DNA of 64,000 nt from Climacteris rufus. Taxonomy: Eukaryota > Chordata > Aves > Passeriformes > Climacteridae. Below the pieces are notes generated by a model, which was given only the letters and a program-made list of their open reading frames with translations, searched no databases and was not told where the DNA came from. Where the stretch lies: NCBI GenBank assembly GCA_013398175.1, contig VZRZ01000586.1, forward strand, positions 434,001 through 498,000, written 5' to 3'. The position numbers and the translations under genes are program-made. The first letter of the stretch is position 1. Each line of letters opens with the position of its first letter. Below, piece by piece: positions 55,101 to 64,000 of this stretch.

Positions 55101-58100
55101 CAGGACAAACAGTATATTGTTTGGTTGCTAGTTTCCATTTAGCAGCACCACAGCTGCTGCTGCTGCCAGAGATAACCACACAGTAAAGAAAAAGGAAGTG
55201 AAAACACATTTCTGCTGGGTTTCTGCACGTGTGCACATCGAGTAAGCTGAAGTTAACTTTGAAGTCAAGTCCAGCTTCAAAGTTGTGTTAGTTTGCTGAG
55301 GTCCTTAACCAGTTGTGTTTTGAGTATCTGCACTCATGGAAGTTGTGTGACTCTTCAGTTTGTGTTCTCAGTATTAGAATGAACACATACACAAATTCTT
55401 GAGACAGAAAAGAAGTGTGCAAGCAGCCAGTCTAAAAGAGTAAGACACAAGTACCTTTTTCAGTAATAGAAGGAAGAAGTCATAGTTACAAACTTATCTA
55501 GAAAGTGGACTTTGGTGAGAATGGGCCCTCAGTTAACTTCTTGGGGATTTTTTTTGGTACTTTTTTTTTTTCTCCACCGCAGTGCAAAATTCCCCATACA
55601 TGACTGCACTGAGATACAACCTTTTCTTATTTTGGAATATTTCCCTCCTTAAAATAGGGATATTTTACATGATGAGAGATTAATTAGATTTAAATAGGCG
55701 GGTTGTTAGGGAAAATACTCCCAAGACAAGGGGATACAGATGCTGCCTATTCAAAATGGCTTAAAAACAATTGAAACAGAAAAATCATAAAATGTTGGAT
55801 TTGTGCTGTGATGGGATTTTAACCAGCTTGACTGAGGCTATCTAGTTGTGTGGCAAAATCTGTGGTCAGCTGTCATAAATACTCCTTCTGCTTCAATTTA
55901 TGTGAACACTTGCAGCTGTTGAAGAAACAGACATCTCTGTCTCAGTCAAGCAATACATAATATACTCCAGAAGAGATGCTGTGCAAAAACAGATGAGAGA
56001 GCTGTGTCTTAATAGATCGGCTTACAGAAGCAAATATAAGGGACCTACTTTTTCGTGTTGATTGCCTCCTGTAGTCACTGGATTGTGAAAGTAAAACTCA
56101 TTTAATGGAAACTCTTGAGAGAGGAAAACTAAAAGTCTTACCTGGCTTCAGTTTCTTGTCTGCATGCGAGCTATTTAGAAAGATCCTCTTAACCAATTTT
56201 CAGCAATTTTTCAGCAAGTGCTATACATATTAAAATTTCTTAAGAGGACTGTGCCATCCTGCTTTTGCTTAACTCACTACAGACATGAACCCACACCATG
56301 TATATTATTTAAGTATGTAAGTTTACACAACTTACAGGATTTAGAATTGGAAAGAATATGTATTATACAACAGAAACCTTTCAGTGTGCTGCAGAGTTAA
56401 ATGTTTTAATGCAGCATGAAGATGCACACTAAACTTGAAACCAAAAGGACTTGGTGGGTAGTTGCATAACTGAACAGACCATCATGCCCATTTGTCCTTC
56501 TCTCAGCAACAACTTCGGAGAAGATCTCTGGATGGTAGAAAAATCAGATCTGAACTGAGCTGGAGGACTAGGATGGTGCATTTGCAGGACTATTTTCTGA
56601 TTAAACTGATTCAGGTAATCCACGTAGTGAAGCTGCCCTTTAGTGTGACTGTGGCTCTTCCAAATTGAAGTTGAATACAGCTTGACAAAAAGGTACAGAT
56701 GTTATGTAAAATACAGACTTTTGATATGAGGAAGGAGCCCAAGACATCTAGAGCCTCTGCTGAAACTAACAGGATTGTAGAAAAGTGCCTCAGAAAATGA
56801 AAAAGGTCTCCTGCTGAGTCCTGAGTCAAACACAAAAACCAGATACAAAGAAAGCTGAGCTTTGCTAGTTCTCTAGTTCTAGTGTTCAAAGAGTGACCTT
56901 TTTTTTTTTTTAATTAGAAGTATGTATATTGTGAAATATTACTCTTAAGGGAATATAATGCAGCCTTGATACTCCTTTGAAGAACACTGAAATCAGGATG
57001 TGCCACTTTAGCAAAGTAATCTTTCAAAATGGGCATGATGCTTTTTATTTTCAGCTGAGCACTTCAAAAGCCATCAAAATAGATGTTACCTTCTGTTCTG
57101 GAAACTGTCAAGAATCTATAAATAAACATAAAATAATACAGGAACGGGAAAAAATGTTGTGCCAGCAGTTAATGTTGTTGTTTCTAATTTTGTTGTTGTT
57201 GTTGTTGTTTTTTTTCTTTTTTACAGTGTGTCGTATTCAGTGCATGTCTCTGAGGATTACCCAGGTACAGTGCAACATTCTTGTCCATGACATATGTATG
57301 CATGTTACCACAATTTTATATATTCAAATGAAAATATCTGAAAGGGTGTTGATGTCTTCCAGGTGCATCTTGTGCTAATCATTTTGCATTAGTTAAGATT
57401 ATTTTCACAGTCATTTCTCCTTTTCAGGCATCGTTTATCAGCTGGGTCCGGGTGAGAACACAGATTCACAGGTTTAGATAGACCAGAGCTTGGGATGCTT
57501 TCTGTGTCTGGAGCCAACAGCGATAGGAGTGAGAAAGTGCCCAGCTTCTCTTTGGCATGGTAGACAAAGCTTGATCTTTCAAGAGTCTGTGCAGCCTGGC
57601 ACAGGGCCAGCAGAGCACTTCTGCCTTAGACCTTAATGAGAATACTCCTGTTCTCCAAGTTAAGCCTTCAGACTCTGCCTTGGTGCCTTTCGGGTCAGCG
57701 GGAGCCAAGTGTGCTCATGTGTGGGTCTTTGGTAGTGTTGGCTTGCAAAGCTGCTCCCAGCTGCTCAGTCCTGCCTCCCTTTTGTACTTTGAGCTGGGTT
57801 GGCAAAAGTATTTACGTAAGCCTTTGGCCAGTCTTGACAAGAGGAATTACTCATAGGAAAGAGAAGCCAGTAAGAGCAAAAGCTGGTTTTCAGCAAGTTT
57901 ATTCCCCCAATTTTCTACACAAAGAGTCTGCGCAGATACTTCAGGCAGCACAGGCTAGCAGAAGCAGAAGAGTGAAGCAGGGATGACAGGTGCTGTGGAA
58001 ATAAAGGTTCATGGTAGTACTGTTGGATTGCACCACATGTGCACCTGTGATTATTTAATAGTGTAAGTGCCGTGAATGATATTCCCTGAAACCCTCAGTC

Positions 58101-61100
58101 CTTTTTTGATCTTTATCTGCAGCTTCTCTGAAATGTTCACAAAGAAATATATTATGTTTCTTTAGAAGCTCTAAAGAAGTGTGACTTTGATCTTCACTGA
58201 TAAGCAGCAGACTCTCTCTGATCAAAACACCAGTGTTTGAAGCAGATAGAGAAAAAATCAACAGTGGTGCTAAAAACAATGGATTATGTGAAAGAATGCT
58301 AACAACCTGTACTAGATTTATGCTTTTAACTAGTAAAAAGTGGAGGGGAAAATGACACTAATAATTCTATTCAACATGTAGGGGAGAAATTAGGATTCAT
58401 AAAATGCATAATCATACCAATGATAAATTGATTTACTGATTACTGCATTGAGCTGACATTAAATGGAGGGACAAATAGTTGAAAAAATTCTTCACTTTCT
58501 GTTCGTCTACTAAATATCACAAAATTTGACCTCTGAGAACCTGTGAGTGAATGGTAAACTGGAGCACTGAACAAGCAGCAGTTACTTGCACAGCACAGGA
58601 GATCTCATTTCCTGGTAAACACTTCGGTCTGACAGATCTCCAGATTCTCTTGTGGATATTATTTGCAGCATGTCCCGATGGCCTACAAGCCTGAGTGACT
58701 TTACAGTCCCTAAAACCTGGTGAATATTGTGTGCCATCACCCCCTATATTTTAAAGGCAGATAGCATTTGAACATTTCACACTGTAGCTAGCATGAAGCA
58801 TAAAGTAAACTAGCACATGTTTACTGATTAAAATCCAGCCCTTCAGGGCTTTGGAAGACCTGATTTCGTTCACATCTCAAGCCTTTGCAGCATATGTGTG
58901 TGCTTTATGATGAAGAGATGTTCAGTGTGTTAGGAATGATAATGACTTTTTGCCATTTTATGGCTTTGATCATAAAACACTCATTTTGACTTTGTGAGAC
59001 ATATTCTTTGTCTCCTGGTTTTGTTCTAAATTTCTAACTTAGCATTGCCGCTTTCTGTGTCTCCCTTCTCTGACATGTATCTTAAGGGATGTTTCAGGGA
59101 CATGTCAGGGTGTGATGGTGTCAAGTCTGGGAAGCTCTGTGCTGATGTTCTCCGCTGGAAGGTATTCTTCAAGTACTGCTGTGAGTTGATAGAGTTCAGA
59201 GCAGCATGTGCTCTCAAATTAAATTTCTCACAGGATAAATCTTTATAGATTAAGGTTTAAGTCCATTAGTGCATAGCTGTACCAAACTTGTATCCTGTGT
59301 AGGTTAAGAGCTTGTAACATAGAGTGGATCAAATTTCTAAATCCAGGACAAGGCTGTCAGAGTTGATCATCAGATAAATTGCTAATGTGTGCAATAAATA
59401 TATGAAAATAGAAGAGATTAGGTCACAATACAAGTGATGTAATTCAGCTAAAATGATACCACCAAAAGTAAATTCTAGATACCGTAAGAAGAGGTTTGGG
59501 TAATGTGGATACTCTCACTGTCTGCATTGCTGTTATGTACGCAGCATCACCACTTTGGTACTGATAACAATGTGCAGCTGATGCTGAATTACTTCTTAAG
59601 TGTCAAATACAAGCAGCTGAGTATTAAATTGTACCTATGGAAACCATAATGTGACATGACAACTTTCAATAATGGGAGGTGTTTGAATGTTTCATAATTA
59701 TGAGTGAAAGCTAAAAATGTGCTCACAAAGGCACACTGAAAACTTACCAGGAGTAGTGTTGAGACAGTAATGTCTGAAAGTTATATATCTTGTTGAAGTG
59801 GTGAAAATATAGCTGGAAAGTTTAGAGGCAGGTAATAACAGTTTCAGTAAAATACCTCTGTAGCAATTTTCTCATAACATTGACACAACTGGGGAAAATA
59901 GTCTTTCTTAGGAGCAGTTATAGCATATGATATCAAAGAATAGACTAAAGTCCCACTAATATGAGTGTATCATGACTCCTGTGAGAACCATCAAAGCAGC
60001 AAGCATTTTGCTAATGAATTTACGTTCAGAATGATTTGTGTTGGCTGACAGAAACTTATAGAACTGATGTAGTCTTTTATCCTGGTGATCTGTGCATTAC
60101 ACACCTATTAGCAGAAACATCCTTTTCTTAAACCTTACTAGGTTACAGCAGAGATGGAGAGAACCAGTTTGGCAGCAAATAGTTTGCTGCATCCCTCTGC
60201 TAGGTCCAGACAATAGGTTCTCCACTGAAGAGAAGAGGTGTTCCTAGGTGTCATACGTTAGAAACTGGATGTTGAAGAAAACAAATCAAAGCCAGTATCT
60301 TAATTTCAAGTTTCATCAGACTCACAGAAGGAAAAAATCCTCCTAAGAGCTGCAAATAGAAAAGGAAAAAAAAACAACTTGGCAGGGAAAGTCGTATTAT
60401 CCAGCTGCCAAGAAAGAATAACAATGGACATAAAAATATAATTAAAATCTATAAAACCTCTAACTAAACAATCCTTTTTCCCATATATGTATCTCTTTTC
60501 TGTACAGAACATAGTGGTTTTCTTAGTTTTTTGTACAGCACTAAGCTGTAGCACAAGGATTTCCTTTCTCCAATCCATATATATGGTGTTAGGTATATTT
60601 GAAGCCAAATGGTGGCCTCAATTATCCCAGCTCATTAGACTCTATAGCAGTAACTTACACTCCCAAACCTGGGAAACAGATGGGCCTGCATTGTGTATCC
60701 CCCAAGAGCTATCCAGCAAGGCATGGCTCACACTGAAATGATGATGACAAAGTGGAGTGTGTAAATGGAGGCAAGGCAGGGCCTCTTGGAGAGGGTAAGA
60801 TGCAGCTGTCCTAGAGGTGTAGCTCACTGCCCCTCCTGCCAACAGACAGAAGTGGGAGAAGGAGTGGATGCTGGCAGAAGGCACCCCACTTGTTTCGCAG
60901 CATGCCGTGGCTGCAGAGCATGTCCCTGTGCCCAGCGTGTTGCTGAGCAGCCACAGCCAGGTCTGTTGTGGTGTCCTGGGAGTGCAGGGCTCTGGAATCG
61001 GCAGTGCTGGCCTCCTGCAGCCCTGCCCACGCACAGCACAGGAGTGCTGAGCCAGCCCCGGGTTGCTGGGGTGGCCTCGTGGGCCAGGAGTGGGAGCAGG

Positions 61101-63820
61101 CGAGGGCATGGGACAGTGTCAGGCTCTGCAGATGTGTGTGAATGTGGCAGAAAGGCTGTCCCCAGAGAGCAGCCAGGGGACACCCATCTGTGTGTGGTGG
61201 TGCAGCTGTTCTGCTCAGCCTGGCACACCACACAAGGAACAGCCACAGCCCCAGGCTTTTGTTGGATAAAGGTGCCTCAGAGCTGCCGTGATGCAAAGGA
61301 TATTACTGAGTTTTCCTCCCAATGAATGTTAACACCTTCAACACTTCACTGGAAACACTCAAAGACTTTGAGGTTGCAGCAGTAGGCTTAAAATTGCATG
61401 TGAGTTCATGCACTGTGCTGATGTGGGACCAAAGTGTTCAGAATTGTAATAAATAAGTCCTCCTTTCAGTTCTCTTATTTATCACTTTATCTGTGATTAT
61501 TGTAATTGTCAGCCTTTCTGCTCTAGAGCATAAGTTTCAATTCAGCTCAGATGAGCAGAAAACAAAATATCATTACTTTCATAGGCGTTTAGTTCAGCAA
61601 TACATGCAAAATTAGCTTATCCAGATAGTACACAAAACCTTGCTGCTTCTTAGTTTTCGTTAGTAAACATTTGGTTGGAAAGCAAAAAGTGAAACCAAGC
61701 CAAAAAAAAACTGCAGCAGACACAGTCCTCATCCTAATCCCTACATTTTTAAAGAAAATTTGGTGAAATAAAGTATCATATTTCTAACCATAACAATGTT
61801 TTTGTTAAGTGGGAGGAATTTTTTCCCCCCTGAACCAGGTACAAGAGATGTTATCCACTGATTAGAAGACACTTCAGGCAACCTTTATGTGACTAGGCAA
61901 GATGAGGCACAAGTATTTTGCATAATTGTCTGTTAACACCCGTCTCTCAGTGCAGCCTTCACTGTGCATAACAGATCTAACTTGATTTTTAGTATCAGAC
62001 GTAGTGAAAAACATAGAACAAGTATTAATTGTGGAAAAGATTGGCCACTGAAAGCCTTGTCAGTTGGTTCAGAACAGTGCTTGGTGTGATTCACAAAAGC
62101 CATGACATCAAACTCCAGCGCTTTGCTTTGTAATGTTTGGGTCTGACGCTCACATCCTTATAATACTTTTCTTTTTGTTAACAATCACATGGGGAAAAAA
62201 GCCCAACACACCAGGAAGATGATAGTGCTCAGCTTCCCTAAGCATCTGCGGAGTTGTTCCTTGTGAAGCAAGTGTGGGATGGGAAACACTGGAAGGGGCT
62301 GACAAAGCACAATGGAACTTCACCATGCAAAGTGTTTTTCTTTCGTAGATAATACTTACGTTTCCAGTTCTGATAACGACGAAGATGTGTTAGTTACAAC
62401 AGAGCCAATTCCAGTAATTTTTCACCAAATTGCTACAGGTAATCCTATGTTCGGAGAGTTTTATCAAGTTTGTAATTTTGGAGGAAAGATAAGATGTTGT
62501 CTGCACTTAAAGGGAGATGTGTTAAAGTGTACAGCTGTACAGTTTGCAGTTGTCTCACAGTCTTGCTCTAGTGCATTGTCCTACATTTCAGAATAGAAGA
62601 AATTAAAATACTTCTTTTGGGGATCACCACAGTTGTGTGCAGAATGTATTTTTTTGCTTTAGTGTGCTTCAGCCCGTGCTAGAGCAATTCCCCTTGAATA
62701 CAGTTAGAAGTGCTTAATACTTTCCACTTTTGAGTTTTCATGATCACTTGCTTAAAACTTTACTAAATCTTCACCACTGCAGATGAAACAGTCTCTAACT
62801 ACCGCTGCCTCTGGTGAAATATTTCAGGAAATTTCAAACAAAATGGTTCAGCTGTTTCACTAATTTTGACTGTAGAAAAATGATTTTTTTTTTCCTAATG
62901 ATTTTGGGGACCTCTCATTTTAAATTATTTCCTTGTTTTCAAATACATGAGAGGGTATGCTTGCCAGACATACAGGCTCATTTATAGTGTATTTAATAAA
63001 GAGTTGTGCATACTCCGTAGCAACATTTTAGATTTTAGCAGATAGATTCTCTGATTATTTCAGGCTGCAGGAGAAACTGCACAGAGCGCTCTTAATTCTG
63101 GCAGTTCTTCAGTTACGAACATTTGACTTTCTAATTTTTCATTATTTTTTTAATTCTTAGGGGCTTTTTTTTTTTGCATAGCACAGAATTACTTTGAATT
63201 CTGCTGGAAGACCAGTGTAATCTTTAGTCTCACTTATACAGATGTAAATCAAGAGTAATTTTACTGAAGTTGTTGCAGTGGCACACAAATAAAAACTTGT
63301 TATTATTGTCAGAAGTTTGAGATAAATTTTACTTGCAAATATTTCTTTAATTTGAAAAGAAATTGAGCCCTAAATTTAAAATAGAGCAACACCCTATCTT
63401 TTGTGAAGATCATATGATCTTATTTTCCTGAGGGATTTTGATTTTCATTCTTCTATAAATTATATAAAATTAATGAACGACACTAAATTGTAAATCATGA
63501 ATTGGGGAAGACAAGTGTCCTAGATGGATTAGCTGAGTTTTAGTTCACACTTAAAAATATGAGTCTTCTGGGAAGTAGGGGCTTCTAATTTTAGACCATT
63601 GCATTGTAAACTCTTTGATGCATTTCATATCTGTAACTTTTTGTTCCTTATTTGCTCTATTAGTGTAACGAAGAATTCCAAGTCTGCATATGCAAAAACT
63701 ATTTCACGTTTTCTTTCACGTGTTCCCTATTTTCCTTTTTTTTTTAAAGAATTAAGAAAAACCAGTGATGTCAACTATTGCTTATCCATAAAATCAAAAT
63801 TACAAAGGGAGAATGGAGAG
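4067..63820 (+). CDS. PARP8: PARP8, N-terminal portion (five coding exons, gene continues right)
   Basis: Joined CDS: 4067-4157, 4812-4866, 57227-57264, 62349-62438, 63750-63820 (345 nt, 115 codons, no internal stop). The protein starts MGMCSRQERIQKDIDVVIQK and continues through FRYSDSTFTFTYIGG, SYSVHVSEDYP, NTYVSSSDNDED and ELRKTSDVNYCLSIKSK. These blocks are, in order, the N-terminus of vertebrate PARP8 (human protein about 854 residues), with a few conservative changes such as KCK where human has KSR. PARP8 is a mono-ADP-ribosyltransferase that transfers ADP-ribose from NAD+ to proteins; its ART catalytic domain is at the C-terminus and is not in this window. The part seen here is a family-specific N-terminal region with no catalytic residues. 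Every junction is GT-AG with matching phase. An in-frame TAA at 4031-4033 fixes the upstream limit of the ORF. Identity is secure from the ordered exon matches; the function of this N-terminal region is not known to me. Confidence 0.97.
4158..4811 (+). other. PARP8: PARP8 intron 1 (654 bp)
   Basis: Short, very GC- and CpG-rich intron that is the 3' half of the CpG island; a 3-N gap is at 4307-4309. The donor is GTGAGT and the acceptor TTTGTCTTTCAG. Long open frames on both strands here (up to 249 codons) follow from the high GC content. CpG density falls after about 4640. Confidence 0.9.
4812..4866 (+). CDS. PARP8: PARP8 coding exon 2
   Basis: A 55-nt exon, acceptor phase 1 and donor phase 2. 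It completes Asp31, encodes FRYSDSTFTFTYIGGSK and gives the first two bases of Ser49. The donor is AAAAG|GTACTT followed by a T-rich run. The peptide is a beta-strand-like, Thr/Phe-alternating segment conserved in PARP8. The intron that follows is about 52 kb. Confidence 0.96.
12424..12448. repeat. (TG)n microsatellite, one interruption
   Basis: About 25 bases of alternating T and G with one extra T. A candidate length-polymorphic marker. Confidence 0.9.
13821..13835. repeat. T15 homopolymer
   Basis: Fifteen consecutive T on the + strand. No element body is recognised beside it. Confidence 0.9.
19691..19884 (+). repeat. Pair of near-identical 21-22-bp direct repeats
   Basis: Two copies of AGGTA-(TA)-CT-GGCTTCTGTCTGG, at 19691-19712 and 19864-19884, about 173 bases apart. 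The sequence between them shows no obvious similarity to the flanks. This could be the trace of a small duplication or the ends of an old element. Confidence 0.6.
20577..20700 (-). mobile_element. tRNA-Ile-derived SINE with CR1-like tail, 5'-truncated
   Basis: On the minus strand it reads ACACCAAGGTTGTGGGTTCAA, then TACCCTATGGGG and GGCCA. This follows the anticodon-arm-to-3'-end half of a tRNA-Ile, including a B-box-like GGTTCAA. A CR1-like 3' segment follows (AGTTGGATTTGATGATCC, then GTGATCTGTGA). The arrangement is that of the SINE described from zebra finch (TguSINE1 type). The A-box half of the tRNA is missing, so this copy is 5'-truncated and should not be transcribed by Pol III. Confidence 0.8.
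20701..23060 (+). other. PARP8: PARP8 intron 2 segment
   Basis: AT-rich intron with no exon or repeat recognised. A short GC-richer patch (22880-22990) precedes the CR1 fragment. Reading frames here reach 95 codons and look random. Confidence 0.75.
23061..23545 (-). mobile_element. CR1 LINE 3' fragment
   Basis: On the + strand it begins CATAGAATTGTAGAGCCGTT, then GGGTTGAAATGGACC, AAGATCATC, GGGCAGGGATACCTCC, GCTCAAAGCCCCACCCAACC and GATGGGGCATTCACCACC. This is the reverse complement of the CR1 3' UTR and the end of its reverse-transcriptase region, ending near CCAGCAGGTCCACATCTTTC. Inside the copy a short TTCCTACTAC-type unit has expanded (23257-23312). The element is truncated and decayed. 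Confidence 0.9.
30220..30235. repeat. T16 homopolymer
   Basis: Sixteen consecutive T on the + strand, with no element recognised beside it. Confidence 0.9.
32611..32630. repeat. (TGGT)5 microsatellite
   Basis: Five perfect TGGT units followed by a near-unit TTGG. Likely variable in length. Confidence 0.9.
38001..39047 (+). mobile_element. Solo LTR, avian ERVL type, sense orientation
   Basis: It begins TGGGTTTGCATGG and ends GGGTTAACTCACCA, the ends I associate with a common avian ERVL-family LTR. Between them are an ATATTTAAG TATA-like box at about 38171-38179 followed by an A13 run (38183-38195) and internally repeated units: GAGATTC-TCCTGCAGCCTGTGG twice (38320-38410) and TTCATGGAGA...CCCATGGGA twice (38580-38655). 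An AATAAA poly(A) signal is at 38858-38863, followed by GT-rich sequence. No viral gene lies next to it. I cannot find a target-site duplication. The bases right after it (TGGTAACTG) could be flank or the start of a degraded internal region. It has the same orientation as PARP8. Confidence 0.85.
39048..42255 (+). other. PARP8: PARP8 intron 2 segment with GC-richer unassigned block
   Basis: 39170-39950 is richer in G and C than the surrounding intron, contains CCTTATAAAGTGTCCCC near 39542, and directly follows the LTR. I do not recognise it; it may be degraded retroviral or other repeat sequence. A pyrimidine tract (40092-40127, including T14) follows. The rest is AT-rich with no exon. Confidence 0.55.
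42256..42410 (-). mobile_element. Decayed CR1 LINE 3' fragment
   Basis: The + strand reads CAGAATCATCCAGGTTGG, AAAAACGTCCAATATCATCAAG, CCAACACAGCACTGC and ACCATGTTCCCATGTG. This is the reverse complement of a CR1 tail of the subfamily that carries AGCACTGC and ACCATGTCCC. The right limit is blurred by decay. Confidence 0.75.
45014..45027. repeat. A14 homopolymer
   Basis: Fourteen consecutive A on the + strand, with no retroposed body recognised beside it. Confidence 0.9.
45325..45369. repeat. Three tandem copies of a 15-bp unit
   Basis: The unit ACATTTTACTTACTT occurs three times head to tail with one mismatch (last base of the second copy). Too short to be a satellite; a small minisatellite-like expansion. 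Confidence 0.9.
47452..47540. repeat. A/C-rich low-complexity tract (G/T-rich on minus strand)
   Basis: Alternating runs of A (up to 9) and C (3-6) with almost no G or T. On the minus strand four runs of three or more G lie within 37 bases (complement of 47488-47491, 47503-47505, 47508-47513 and 47522-47524), with loops of 11, 2 and 8 bases. Confidence 0.9.
48831..48848. repeat. A18 homopolymer
   Basis: Eighteen consecutive A, the longest homopolymer in the window apart from gaps. Upstream sequence does not resemble a known retroposed element. Confidence 0.9.
49656..50745 (+). mobile_element. CR1 LINE, 5'-truncated copy with reverse-transcriptase remnant
   Basis: Translated pieces in different + frames match the CR1 reverse transcriptase: SLDFSKALDMVSHN near 49660-49710 and ILGPVLFNLLINGLGE near 49845-49895. 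The frame is broken between them, so no protein is made. The 3' part follows the CR1 end (AAGAGGCAATGGGCAGAAACTGATG, GAACAGATTGCCCGGAGAGG, CTTCCAGCTGATGCATTCTG) and ends in the short-repeat tail TGTGACTCTGTGATT. About 1.09 kb remains. Confidence 0.93.
50750..50952 (-). mobile_element. CR1 LINE 3' fragment, tail-to-tail with the preceding copy
   Basis: It starts AGAATTATAGAATAGTGAGG, then TTGGAAAAGACCTCTAAGG, TCATCGAGTCCAGC, CATATGCCTTTTGAACA and AGCCTGTTCCAATGCCTGACC. This is the reverse complement of a CR1 3' end. Only a few bases separate its tail from that of the + strand CR1 at 49656-50745. Confidence 0.92.
50953..57226 (+). other. PARP8: PARP8 intron 2, distal part and exon 3 acceptor
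   Basis: AT-rich intron with T-runs (51014-51026, 56899-56911) and an A8T8 palindrome at 51739-51754. The 3' end carries a candidate branch point CTAAT (A at about 57187, roughly 40 bases before exon 3), a (TTG)n repeat and a T-rich tract ending TTACAG at 57226. No additional exon is recognised. Confidence 0.8.
57190..57209 (+). repeat. (TGT)n trinucleotide repeat inside the exon 3 splice acceptor
   Basis: Six to seven TGT/TTG units sit between the candidate branch point and the pyrimidine tract of the exon 3 acceptor, 18 bases from the exon. Confidence 0.9.
57227..57264 (+). CDS. PARP8: PARP8 coding exon 3 (38 nt)
   Basis: Very short exon, acceptor phase 2 and donor phase 1. It completes Ser49, encodes VSYSVHVSEDYP and gives the first base of Asp62. 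The acceptor is CTTTTTTACAG and the donor CCCAG|GTACAG. The peptide matches PARP8 exactly where expected between exons 2 and 4, which is what identifies so short an exon after a 52-kb intron. Confidence 0.95.
57265..60764 (+). other. PARP8: PARP8 intron 3, proximal part
   Basis: Intron 3 runs 57265-62348 (5,084 bp). This part has a moderately GC-richer stretch at about 57430-57830 and is otherwise AT-rich. No repeat or exon is recognised. Confidence 0.75.
60765..61325. other. GC-rich, CpG-poor patch of unknown nature in intron 3
   Basis: About 560 bases clearly richer in G and C than the rest of the intron, with abrupt borders and few CpG. Overlapping open frames occur on both strands (+ 186 codons at 60765-61325; - 161 codons at 60811-61296; - 155 codons at 60642-61109). 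None has a domain I recognise. Low stop-codon density is expected at this composition. It could be an unclassified repeat, a CpG-depleted old island or an alternative exon. Confidence 0.4.
61326..62348 (+). other. PARP8: PARP8 intron 3, distal part
   Basis: AT-rich, no repeat recognised. It ends in the exon 4 acceptor TTTTCTTTCGTAG. Confidence 0.8.
62349..62438 (+). CDS. PARP8: PARP8 coding exon 4
   Basis: A 90-nt exon with phase 1 at both ends, so skipping it keeps the frame. It completes Asp62, encodes NTYVSSSDNDED, then VLVTTEPIPVIFHQIAT, and gives the first base of Glu92. The Ser/Asp/Glu cluster SSSDNDED has the form of casein kinase 2 sites (inference). The donor is ACAG|GTAATC. The acceptor GTAG is less common than CAG but has a T-rich tract. 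Confidence 0.96.
62439..63749 (+). other. PARP8: PARP8 intron 4 (1,311 bp)
   Basis: AT-rich, with T-runs at 62887-62893 and 63166-63175. The acceptor is a long T tract followed by AAAG, a weak terminal triplet. No repeat is recognised. Confidence 0.9.
63750..63820 (+). CDS. PARP8: PARP8 coding exon 5
   Basis: A 71-nt exon. It completes Glu92, encodes LRKTSDVNYCLSIKSK and LQRENGE, and ends on a codon boundary (phase 0) at GGAGAG|GTATGT. It corresponds to the ELRKT...ENGE block of PARP8. The next exon lies beyond the right edge. Confidence 0.96.
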
Positions 63821-64000
63821 GTATGTATTTCTTGTACGTATATTTTAACAGAAATTATTTTAGGAAGCAGAAGGAAATAATAAAACACTAATGTTTACCA
63901 TACACTTCCTATCGAAGTGTGCTTAGTTACTCTGTATGTGTTCACATGTTCTTAAAGATGAGCATATTTCTCTGGGTTTCATACATACATTCATCAATGA
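63821..64000 (+). other. PARP8: Start of PARP8 intron 5
   Basis: A consensus GTATGT donor followed by AT-rich sequence to the window edge. Confidence 0.9.

Noticed and set aside
62312..62596. 94-codon frame as an independent small gene
   Set aside because: It is PARP8 exon 4 read with its flanking intron sequence.
1..64000. A new multigene or defence-type system
   Set aside because: Apart from PARP8 exons and decayed retroelements, no coding region with recognisable domains was found on either strand.

Overview
The window is vertebrate nuclear DNA, almost certainly from a bird. It carries several CR1-type LINE 3' ends, an avian ERVL-type LTR and a SINE whose body resembles tRNA-Ile and whose tail resembles CR1. 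That SINE type is known from passerines, so a songbird is the most likely source. There is no bacterial or operon-like organisation. Most of the sequence is AT-rich intron.

The only protein-coding gene I can support is the 5' part of PARP8 (a mono-ADP-ribosyltransferase of the PARP family) on the + strand. Five coding exons lie at 4067-4157, 4812-4866, 57227-57264, 62349-62438 and 63750-63820. They join in frame with GT-AG introns of phases 1, 2, 1, 1 and 0, and give 115 codons matching the N-terminus of vertebrate PARP8. The catalytic domain lies beyond the right edge.

Layout: 1-2900 is AT-rich upstream flank with a minus-strand retroviral-type LTR (about 1136-1861) and a short CR1 tail. 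About 3030-4640 is a CpG island, the presumed promoter, broken by an 847-base assembly gap (3158-4004). Next come exon 1, a short GC-rich intron 1 and exon 2. Intron 2 is about 52.4 kb and holds CR1 fragments, the tRNA-derived SINE, a roughly 1.05-kb sense-oriented LTR (38001-39047), a tail-to-tail CR1 pair (49656-50952) and simple repeats. The 38-nt exon 3, intron 3 (5.1 kb, with an unexplained GC-rich patch), exon 4, intron 4, exon 5 and the start of intron 5 follow.

I found no RNA genes, CRISPR arrays or new multigene system. The most interesting points are regulatory or structural: an N-terminal Met-Gly-Met-Cys whose acylation potential depends on which of two start codons is used; frame-neutral cassettes (exon 4 alone, or exons 2+3) next to very long introns; a sense LTR with an intact poly(A) signal inside intron 2; and a few GC-rich or stop-free stretches I cannot assign.
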